Shown here: positions 1 to 6,928 of the stretch, piece by piece
Numbering within the stretch: the first letter of the stretch is position 1
Layout: the number at the start of each line of letters is the position of its first letter
Assembly: GCA_035529435.1 (NCBI GenBank)
Contig: DATKWS010000213.1
Location: forward strand, 1 to 15,288
Reading direction: 5' to 3'
Length of the DNA stretch: 15,288 nt
Source of the DNA: DATKWS01 sp035529435
GTDB taxonomy: Bacteria; Krumholzibacteriota; Krumholzibacteriia; Krumholzibacteriales; Krumholzibacteriaceae
Translations under genes and position numbers: made by a program
The notes under the pieces: generated by a model
Told to the model about the DNA's origin: nothing
What the model saw: only the letters and a program-made list of their open reading frames with translations
Databases searched by the model: none

Positions 1-1179
1 GGCAAGGCGGTCATCACGGGGACGGCGCGCGAGCACTGCCGGCCGATCGGGATCGGCGAAGGCCTCAGAACCAAGGTAAACGCCAATATAGGAACGAGCC
101 CCGATCACAACGAGGTGGCGGTGGAGCTCGAGAAGCTCGCCATCTCGATCTCCGCCGGCGCCGACACCGTGATGGATCTCTCGACGGGTGGGGATATCGA
201 CCAGGTCCGCCGGAGCATACTCGAGATGTGCACCGTGCCCCTGGGCACCGTGCCGATCTACGAGGCCATCGTCGAGGTGACGAGACGGGGCGGGGATGTG
301 GCCGATTGTACGATTGACGGATTCTTCGACGTGGTGGAGCGGCAGGCGAAAGACGGTGTCGACTTCATGACGGTGCACTGCGGGTTGATCCGGCGCCTGG
401 CCGAGGAGGTGGCACAAACGCGCACGGCGGGCGTGGTGAGCCGGGGCGGGTGCTTTTTGCTCCAGTGGATCGTGCGGAACAAACGGGAAAATCCTTACTA
501 CGAGTATTTCGATAGATTGCTCGATATCGCGGCCCGCTACGATATCACGTTGAGCCTCGGCGATGGATTGCGGCCCGGTGCGATAGCCGACGCGACGGAC
601 CGCGCGCAGGTTGGTGAGCTCCTCGTCATCGGCGAGCTCGTCGATCGGGCGCGCGCGCGCAACGTGGCGGTGATCGTCGAGGGCCCCGGCCACGTGCCGA
701 TTCAAGAGATACCCACAAACATGATTCTCCAGAAGAAGGTGTGCAGGGGCGCTCCCTTCTACGTCCTCGGTCCCCTCGTGTGCGACATCGCCCCGGGGTA
801 CGATCACATTACCGCCGCAATCGGAGGCGCCGTCGCCGCGTGGTACGGAGCGGATTTCCTTTGCTATGTCACCCCCGGTGAACATCTGCGCCTTCCGACA
901 ATCGATGATGTGAGGGACGGTGTTATCGCCTGCCGGATCGCGGCGCACGCCGGTGATATCGCCAAGGGACTTCCCGGCGCCGCCGAATGGGACGCGGCCG
1001 TTTCGCGGGCACGGGCGGAACTCGACTGGGAGCGGGCGCTCGCGAGCAGCATCGACCCGGTAAAGGCGAAGGGTATGTACGATCGGAGTTCCACCGGTTC
1101 GGAGGAGCTCTGCTCGATGTGCGGGGAGTTCTGCGCTATTCGGGGGACCAGGCGAAGCACGAAACGCGCGGACAGCTAG
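1..1179 (+). CDS. thiC: Phosphomethylpyrimidine synthase ThiC, 5'-truncated
   Basis: Radical-SAM enzyme of cytosolic thiamin synthesis, converting aminoimidazole ribotide to hydroxymethylpyrimidine phosphate. The frame is open from the first base, giving 392 visible residues; about 40 N-terminal residues probably lie outside, which fits the short (about 430 aa) ThiC form rather than the long enterobacterial one. Family motifs seen in order: IGEGLRTKVNANIGTS, DLSTGGDID, GTVPIYEA, TVHCGL, GVVSRGG, LGDGLRPG, EGPGHVP, DIAPGYDHI and FLCYVTPGEHL. The C-terminal cluster motif reads CSMCGEFC, with cysteine codons at 1111, 1120 and 1132. This spacing is CX2CX3C, one residue shorter than the CX2CX4C of E. 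coli ThiC. The stop is 4 bp before the helicase start, so the two may be co-transcribed. A ThiC paralogue making hydroxybenzimidazole (BzaF type) cannot be excluded without a tree. Any TPP riboswitch would lie upstream of the window. Confidence 0.95.
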   Translation, partial: GKAVITGTAREHCRPIGIGEGLRTKVNANIGTSPDHNEVAVELEKLAISISAGADTVMDLSTGGDIDQVRRSILEMCTVPLGTVPIYEAIVEVTRRGGDVADCTIDGFFDVVERQAKDGVDFMTVHCGLIRRLAEEVAQTRTAGVVSRGGCFLLQWIVRNKRENPYYEYFDRLLDIAARYDITLSLGDGLRPGAIADATDRAQVGELLVIGELVDRARARNVAVIVEGPGHVPIQEIPTNMILQKKVCRGAPFYVLGPLVCDIAPGYDHITAAIGGAVAAWYGADFLCYVTPGEHLRLPTIDDVRDGVIACRIAAHAGDIAKGLPGAAEWDAAVSRARAELDWERALASSIDPVKAKGMYDRSSTGSEELCSMCGEFCAIRGTRRSTKRADS

Positions 1180-1183
1180 GTCC

Positions 1184-3559
1184 ATGATGCCCGAAGAACA
1201 TCTCCAAGACAACGGTTCCCGTGATCGGATTCAATGGAGCGGTGGCGCCCTGGACGCGTTTTTGCCGTTCATGCCGGTAAACGAGCGGGACGCTCCGGCC
1301 GAAAAAATGGCGTCGCGCCTCGCCCGCGGGCCCGTTCCCGTTTCCCTCCTCGTCATTATCGCACGGCGCTCGGGTTTTCCGGGATTACCGGTACTCGAGC
1401 ATGCCGCCTCGCTGTCCGATGCGGCACCGAACGGCGGCACCCTCTTCGATGGCGGTCCCTCCATGGAACGGTGCGGCGAGGAGAAAGAGACGGCCGAGGT
1501 GCATGCCGGGGAGGGGATGCCGGTCGGGGACCGCGAATCGGTGGAAGCGGCCTTCGGTCGGATCGCCTCGATACTCGGCGAGGAACGCACCGGGCAGGTC
1601 AGGATGGCACGGGCGGTCGACAAGGCGCTCCGCGAGAAGGGCGTGTTGCTGATCGAAGCGGGTACCGGTATCGGTAAATCCCTCGCGTATCTCGTGCCCG
1701 CGATGATCGTATCCCGTGAGATGGGTGAACGGGTGATCATCTCGACGCACACGCGGAACCTCCAGTACCAGCTGCTCGCCAAAGAGCTGCCACTCGCCGA
1801 AGAGGTGCTGCGGTCGGGGACGCGGGTGGCCCACTTGATGGGGAGGGAAAACTACATCTGTGCCAAGAGACTCCTCTCAGCGGTCGTGGGCGGCATGGAT
1901 GACGATCCGGAGACGGCACTGGCACTCGGCATCGCGGCCTCCCTGTCCGGACAGGGAACGGTCGAATCGCTTCCCGCCGCGGTAGCACGGCACGTACGGC
2001 GCCGCATCAACGCTCCGTCCAGATGTGCGATGAATGCGTGCGCGCACGCCGCCCAGTGCCCCCTCATCGGGGCGCGCAAACGCGCGCGTGAGTCGGCGAT
2101 CGTGATCGTCAACCATGCGTTGCTCATGACGGACTACCGTCAGGGCGGGGCGATCCTCGGTCCATACCGCCGGATCATTTTCGATGAGGCGCACCACGTC
2201 GAACGGTGCGCCATGGAGAATCTTTCCGTCGCCGTATCGCGCGAGGGGATCGATCTCATTCTCGATCCGGTGCGTCCGCTCCCGGGAGGGGACGAGCGCT
2301 GGCGGCTCCTCTACCGAGAGCTCGAGGCGACTGTTCCCGGCGGCGACCATGTATCCGCGGTCGCCGATGCGATGCGCGGCCTCCGCGAGCGGTACCACGA
2401 ACTGTTTGGGTCGATCGAGTCGGGCTTCGAGAGGGCCGGGGTGTCAAGACAGGGCAGAACCCGCTACATCGATGGCGAGGCCACCCTTCCGGAAACCCGC
2501 CAGCCGATAAAAGATTATTTATTATATTATAATAAATTAAGGGAATTATTGAATCCAGTACTCGAAGCAAACGTGCACGGCGATGCACGGTCGTTCCAGC
2601 AGGAGGTCACGTACGCCCTCGCCGAGATCGCGGCGATCTCCGACGCCGTGCCGTTCATCTTGAAGGCGGATGATGAGGAATCGGTCTTCTGGATGGAATG
2701 GTCGACCGACGGTCGATTGAGAACGATCTGCGCCTCTCCCCTCAGCGTGGATCGATTGTTCGCCGATTATATCGAGGAGGTCTGCGATACGGCCATATTC
2801 ACATCGGCGACGCTCGCACAGAACGGGGATTTCACCTACCAACGCGCATGTCTCGGGCTGGCGAAACTCCCGGGGGAAACCGACGAGATGATCGTGCCCT
2901 CGCCGTTCGAATTCGATAAGAGATGTCTGATCCTCGTCAATGGCGGTATGGGGGATCCGAACCGCGAAGGGTATGCGGATCTCCTCGCCGATGTCCTGGA
3001 ACGCCTCGTGCGTGAGGTGAACCGCCGCACGATGGTTCTCTTCACCTCCTACCGTCTCTGCCGCGGAACGGCACGAAACCTCGCCGGAAGGCGCTTTCCG
3101 GGGCCGATTCTCGTGCAGGGAGAGGGAATGAGCAGGGAGATGCTCGCCGATCGACTGCGCCGTTCCCCTGCCGGACTCCTGCTCGGTGTGGCGAGTTTCT
3201 GGGAGGGAGTCGATTTTCCCGGAGAGGAGCTCGAGTTGCTGGTCATTCCGAAGCTCCCCTTTCCGGTTCCGACGGAGCCGATCGTCGAGGCCAGGTCCCA
3301 GCGGCTTCGCGCGCTCGGGGAGGATCCGTTCGAGCGCCTGTTTCTCCCGGAGGCGATACGAAAGATGCGGCAGGGAATCGGGCGGCTTATCAGGCGACGG
3401 AGCGACCGCGGCGTCGTCGTGATACTGGACTCCCGGATCGAGAGCAGGCCCTACGGCGAAGCGATACTATCGAGCCTCCCCACCGCGGCCGTCAGCGCGG
3501 CGTGCGCTGAAGAACTCATCGCGGCCGCCCGTCGATGGTTTTCCGATGAACGGCAATAG
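1184..3559 (+). CDS. dinG: DinG/XPD-family ATP-dependent DNA helicase with 4Fe-4S domain
   Basis: Superfamily 2 helicase of the DinG/Rad3/XPD group, 791 aa, expected to unwind DNA 5'-3' in repair or R-loop and replication-conflict processing. Motifs: Walker A EAGTGIGKS (158-166); DEAH box (334-337); TSAT motif III (540-543); FWEGVDFPG (about 672-680); QGIGRLIR motif VI (730-737). Four cysteines (226, 281, 286, 292) sit between Walker A and DEAH. The last three have the same C-X4-C-X5-C spacing as E. coli DinG C194/C199/C205, so a 4Fe-4S cluster is very likely. No exonuclease domain is fused. The first about 115 residues are not recognisable, and the upstream ribosome site is weak (AGG at 1178-1180). 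An in-frame ATG at 1517 beside GGGGAGGGG would give a shorter protein, so the start is uncertain. The segment around residues 442-456 is encoded by an anomalous A/T-only patch. Confidence 0.92.
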   Translation: MMPEEHLQDNGSRDRIQWSGGALDAFLPFMPVNERDAPAEKMASRLARGPVPVSLLVIIARRSGFPGLPVLEHAASLSDAAPNGGTLFDGGPSMERCGEEKETAEVHAGEGMPVGDRESVEAAFGRIASILGEERTGQVRMARAVDKALREKGVLLIEAGTGIGKSLAYLVPAMIVSREMGERVIISTHTRNLQYQLLAKELPLAEEVLRSGTRVAHLMGRENYICAKRLLSAVVGGMDDDPETALALGIAASLSGQGTVESLPAAVARHVRRRINAPSRCAMNACAHAAQCPLIGARKRARESAIVIVNHALLMTDYRQGGAILGPYRRIIFDEAHHVERCAMENLSVAVSREGIDLILDPVRPLPGGDERWRLLYRELEATVPGGDHVSAVADAMRGLRERYHELFGSIESGFERAGVSRQGRTRYIDGEATLPETRQPIKDYLLYYNKLRELLNPVLEANVHGDARSFQQEVTYALAEIAAISDAVPFILKADDEESVFWMEWSTDGRLRTICASPLSVDRLFADYIEEVCDTAIFTSATLAQNGDFTYQRACLGLAKLPGETDEMIVPSPFEFDKRCLILVNGGMGDPNREGYADLLADVLERLVREVNRRTMVLFTSYRLCRGTARNLAGRRFPGPILVQGEGMSREMLADRLRRSPAGLLLGVASFWEGVDFPGEELELLVIPKLPFPVPTEPIVEARSQRLRALGEDPFERLFLPEAIRKMRQGIGRLIRRRSDRGVVVILDSRIESRPYGEAILSSLPTAAVSAACAEELIAAARRWFSDERQ
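2517..2537. repeat. Perfect A/T-only inverted repeat inside the helicase gene
   Basis: Arms of 10 bp (ATTTATTATA and TATAATAAAT) flank a single central T. It lies in a stretch (2507-2540) in which 33 of 34 bases are A or T, while the surrounding gene is GC-rich. The reading frame stays open through it and encodes an ordinary-looking DYLLYYNKL segment. The repeat is seen directly; its function is unknown. Confidence 0.85.
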
Positions 3560-3854
3560 CGCGATTCAGGCAGTGGACGGGGCTTTGCACCGTTCAGCGT
3601 ATGGTCCTGTACCGGTCTCCGGGATTTATGCGTACCGTTCGGGTTTCCTGCATATGAGCGGTCCATTCCGGCAGGGGGCGCTGACCGTTCATGCAGGCTG
3701 TAACCGGGCGTTCCCGCCCGCCGGTCCCGTTTCCGGTTGCCGGAGCGCCGTAATCGTAGTACTGTCTGGTGATGGTGGATGCTGGATCTTGTGAAAACGT
3801 GATGGAAATATGGTGATGAGCCGGTTCTTTTTTTCTGCGTGGAGGTAAGGTGCG
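3560..3854. other. Intergenic spacer before hutU
   Basis: No recognisable gene. Two small stem-loops occur: CGGGCG-TTCC-CGCCCG at 3705-3720, and TCCGG-TTG-CCGGA at 3732-3744. Neither is followed by a T tract, so they are not typical intrinsic terminators. A strong ribosome site (GGAGG, 3841-3845) sits 9 nt before the hutU ATG. I could not identify a convincing -35/-10 pair; TATGGT at 3809-3814 lacks a good -35 partner at 16-18 bp. Confidence 0.6.
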
Positions 3855-5510
3855 ATGAGCGCCATGAAGATCAGAGCCCCCCGGGGGCGCGAATTGAGCT
3901 GCAAGGGATGGTTTCAGGAGGCAGCCCTGCGGATGCTGATGAACAACCTCGATCCCGAAAACGCCGAGAAGCCGGACGAGCTGGTGGTATACGGCGGAAC
4001 GGGAAAGGCGGCACGGAACTGGGCCTGTTACGAGGCAATCGTGAAAACCCTCCGCGGTCTTGAAAACGACGAAACGTTACTGGTGCAGTCCGGCAAACCG
4101 GTCGCCGTCTTCAAAACGCACGAAGACGCCCCTCGCGTTCTGATCGCCAATACGCTCCTCGTGCCCCGGTGGGCGACATGGGAGCATTTCTGGGAGCTCG
4201 AGTCGAAAGGACTGATGATGTACGGCCAGATGACCGCCGGTTCCTGGATGTACATCGGAACGCAGGGTATCCTTCAGGGAACGTATGAGACGTTCACCGA
4301 ATGTGCGAAAAAGCATTTCGGCGGCACGCTGGCGGGACGGTTCGTCCTCTCGGCCGGGCTCGGCGGCATGGGGGGGGCCCAACCGCTCGCGATCACGATG
4401 AACGGCGGCGCATGCCTGATCGTCGAGGTCGATCCCGATCGCATCCGGAGGCGCATCGAAACGCGGTACATCGACGAGATGGAGACCGATCTCGACCGGG
4501 CCCTGGAAAAGGTCCGCCAGGCGGCCCGCGAGAAACGGCCGTACTCGGTCGGTCTTCTCGGCAACGCGGCCGACGTCTACCCGGAGCTTGTCCGCCGCGA
4601 CATCGTACCGGATGTCGTCACCGACCAGACATCCGCACACGACGCATTGAACGGGTACATCCCGCGGGGGCATGACGTGGCCGGGGCGGCCGGGCTGCGG
4701 AAGAAGGATCCCGACCGGTATATCAAGGAAGCACTTGAATCAATCGTCGTGCACACGCAGGCCATGATCGATTTCCAGAAAAAGGGTGCGGTCGTCTTCG
4801 ATTATGGCAACAACATCCGCGGACAGGCGGAGAAGGGCGGGCTGGCGGGTGCCTTCGCATTTCCCGGATTCGTTCCCGCATTCATCAGGGATATGTTTTG
4901 CATCGGAAAGGGCCCGTTCCGCTGGATTGCGCTCTCGGGCGACGAGAAGGACATTTATCGCACCGATGATCTCGCCCTCGAGCTGTTCCCCGAGAACGAA
5001 TCGCTTTGCCGCTGGATAAAACTTGCCCGCGAACGGGTCGCCTTCCAGGGACTTCCCGCCCGGATCTGCTGGCTGGCGTATGGTGAACGTGAGCGGTTCG
5101 GCATGGCCCTCAACGAGCTCGTTGCCTCAGGGGAGATAACGGCGCCCGTCGTCATCGGCCGCGATCACCTCGACAGCGGTTCCGTCGCCTCCCCGTTCCG
5201 CGAGACGGAGGCGATGCGCGACGGTACGGATGCGGTGGCCGATTGGCCGATTCTCAACGCCCTCCTCAATGCGGTGAACGGTGCCGCGTGGGTATCCGTG
5301 CATCATGGGGGTGGTGTCGGTATGGGTCTCTCGATACATGCGGGGCTTGCCGTAGTTGCCGACGGTACTCCCCGGGGAGCCGAAAAACTGGCTCGTTGCC
5401 TGCGTTGTGACCCTGGCACAGGGATTGCAAGACACGCGGATGCTGGCTACGAGATAGCCATTGATAAATCAAAGGGTGCGGGGCTTCACATCCCAATGCT
5501 CGGTGGCTGA
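3855..5510 (+). CDS. hutU: Urocanate hydratase (urocanase)
   Basis: Cytosolic NAD+-dependent enzyme (EC 4.2.1.49) of histidine degradation that hydrates urocanate to 4-imidazolone-5-propionate. At 551 aa it matches the usual family length (about 550-560). Seen: GGTGKAARNW (47-56), LVQSGKPV, MTAGSWMYIGTQGI, the glycine-rich NAD segment GLGGMGGAQ (168-176), DQTSAHD, FDYGNNIR, and RICWL, whose cysteine 405 corresponds to the catalytic-site Cys410 of Pseudomonas putida urocanase. The C-terminal HHGGGVGMG and SIHAG segments are also present. The ATG at 3855 is fixed by a GGAGG site 9 nt upstream. A run of eight G (4370-4377) lies within the GGMGGAQ codons. hutI follows 119 bp downstream and catalyses the next step. 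hutH is not in the window. Confidence 0.97.
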   Translation: MSAMKIRAPRGRELSCKGWFQEAALRMLMNNLDPENAEKPDELVVYGGTGKAARNWACYEAIVKTLRGLENDETLLVQSGKPVAVFKTHEDAPRVLIANTLLVPRWATWEHFWELESKGLMMYGQMTAGSWMYIGTQGILQGTYETFTECAKKHFGGTLAGRFVLSAGLGGMGGAQPLAITMNGGACLIVEVDPDRIRRRIETRYIDEMETDLDRALEKVRQAAREKRPYSVGLLGNAADVYPELVRRDIVPDVVTDQTSAHDALNGYIPRGHDVAGAAGLRKKDPDRYIKEALESIVVHTQAMIDFQKKGAVVFDYGNNIRGQAEKGGLAGAFAFPGFVPAFIRDMFCIGKGPFRWIALSGDEKDIYRTDDLALELFPENESLCRWIKLARERVAFQGLPARICWLAYGERERFGMALNELVASGEITAPVVIGRDHLDSGSVASPFRETEAMRDGTDAVADWPILNALLNAVNGAAWVSVHHGGGVGMGLSIHAGLAVVADGTPRGAEKLARCLRCDPGTGIARHADAGYEIAIDKSKGAGLHIPMLGG

Positions 5511-5617
5511 ACCCGATTCTTTCCGGCGGGAGGAAGAGGGGGGAGTGTCAGGGCCCGACTCGTTGTACTTAACCGTATGCATTTTGCTTGAGTTGACAAC
5601 CGTTTGTCTCATTCTGC

Positions 5618-5623
5618 AAGGAG
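5618..5623 (+). promoter_or_regulatory. Ribosome binding site fixing the TTG start of hutI
   Basis: AAGGAG lies 6 nt before TTG at 5630. No ATG or GTG near the expected N-terminus competes, and translation from this TTG gives the PGTVDLLL start expected for the family. Confidence 0.7.
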
Positions 5624-5629
5624 AGGCGC

Positions 5630-6928
5630 TTGCCGGGAACCGTTGATCTACTGCTTCAAGGCGCCGGGCAGCTCGTTACCTGCCGTAGCTCCAGTGAAGG
5701 GCCGAAGCGCGGTGTGAGTCTATCCGATCCCGGTCTCGTCCGTGATGGTGCGGTTGCCGTTGCGGATGGAAGGATATTTGCCGCAGGTCCGCGGGAAGAG
5801 GTGATGGCCCGGATCGGGAGTGCCGCGGTGTCGACGGTCTACGATGCGGGGGGACGCGTCGTAATGCCGGGCTGGGTTGATCCTCATACCCACGCCGTTT
5901 TTTCAACATACCGTGCCGATGAATTCGAGGCGCGGATCCGCGGCGATAGTTATCTCGAGATCGAGCGCCGGGGCGGCGGTATCAAGAGGACCGTGCGCGG
6001 CGTCAGGGAGATGGACGAAGATCGCCTCTTCGAGATCAGCAAGCGACGCATCCTGCAGATGCTCGCCCAAGGAACTACAACAGTAGAAATAAAGAGCGGT
6101 TATGGCCTTGATGTAATAAACGAGTTGAAGATGTTGCGCGTCATTGCGCGCCTTGCCGCGGAGCTTCCGCTCGATGTCGTCCCGACGTTCATGGGCGCAC
6201 ACCAGGTTCCGCCGGAGTACGACAATGCGGCCGATTACGTGCGTGTCGTGACGGAGGAGATGATACCTGCCGTTACCGGTGCCGGATTGGCACGGTTTGT
6301 CGATGTCTTCTGTGAGAGCGGCGTTTTCAATCTGGACGAGACCCGGGCGGTTCTCGAGGCGGGACAGGCCGCGGGACTCGGGGCCAAGGTGCACGCCGAC
6401 GAGATTACGTCGATGGGGGGCGCGGAACTCGCCGTCGAGATGGGCGCCGTTTCGGCGGAGCATCTCGTGAAGGTTTCTCCGGAGGGGATAGGGCGTCTCG
6501 CCGGCAGTGAGACGGTCGCCGTGCTGTTGCCGGGGACCACGTTCGGTCTCGGATCGCGAAACTTCGCTCCGGCGCGGGAGTTGATTACGGCCGGCGCCGT
6601 CGTAGCGCTTGCGACCGATTTCAATCCCGGCAGTGCACCGTCCAGCTCGATGCAGCTCGCCGTCTCGATCGCATGCTCGCAGATGGGACTGACTCCGGCC
6701 GAGGCGATAAACGCCGCCACATGCAATGCGGCATATGCCATCGGAATGGGAGATTCGATCGGGTCACTCGAGAAGGGCAAGAAGGCGGATATCGTCGTCT
6801 ACGACGTTGCGGATTACCGCGAGTTGCCGTCCCGTGCCGGCCGCAATCATGCCGTTTCGGTTTTCAAGGCGGGAGCGTTGGTCTGGGAACTGGATGGATT
6901 CCGGGAAAGAAGTGAGGTCGGGCTTTGA
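5630..6928 (+). CDS. hutI: Imidazolonepropionase
   Basis: Metal-dependent amidohydrolase (EC 3.5.2.7) that hydrolyses imidazolone-5-propionate to N-formimino-L-glutamate, the step after HutU; cytosolic. At 432 aa it is close to the usual 400-420. Visible ligands and motifs: HTH (86 and 88), MGAHQVP (H191), KVHADE (H255, E258), SAEHL (H278) and ATDFNPG (D330). H86/H88/H255/D330 match the spacing of the metal ligands H80/H82/H249/D324 in Bacillus subtilis HutI. The substrate-site segment EIKSGYGLD is intact. Translation appears to start at TTG. The stop overlaps the TTG of the next gene (TTGA), implying translational coupling. A local A/T-shifted codon patch spans about 6073-6118. Confidence 0.96.
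   Translation: MPGTVDLLLQGAGQLVTCRSSSEGPKRGVSLSDPGLVRDGAVAVADGRIFAAGPREEVMARIGSAAVSTVYDAGGRVVMPGWVDPHTHAVFSTYRADEFEARIRGDSYLEIERRGGGIKRTVRGVREMDEDRLFEISKRRILQMLAQGTTTVEIKSGYGLDVINELKMLRVIARLAAELPLDVVPTFMGAHQVPPEYDNAADYVRVVTEEMIPAVTGAGLARFVDVFCESGVFNLDETRAVLEAGQAAGLGAKVHADEITSMGGAELAVEMGAVSAEHLVKVSPEGIGRLAGSETVAVLLPGTTFGLGSRNFAPARELITAGAVVALATDFNPGSAPSSSMQLAVSIACSQMGLTPAEAINAATCNAAYAIGMGDSIGSLEKGKKADIVVYDVADYRELPSRAGRNHAVSVFKAGALVWELDGFRERSEVGL

Noticed and set aside
3546..3794. 82-codon frame in the spacer before hutU
   Set aside because: Begins inside the helicase 3' end without a ribosome site; no recognisable sequence and composition unlike its neighbours.
5593..5598. TTGACA as a sigma-70 promoter for hutI
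   Set aside because: The corresponding -10 position falls on GCAAGG, inside the ribosome site.
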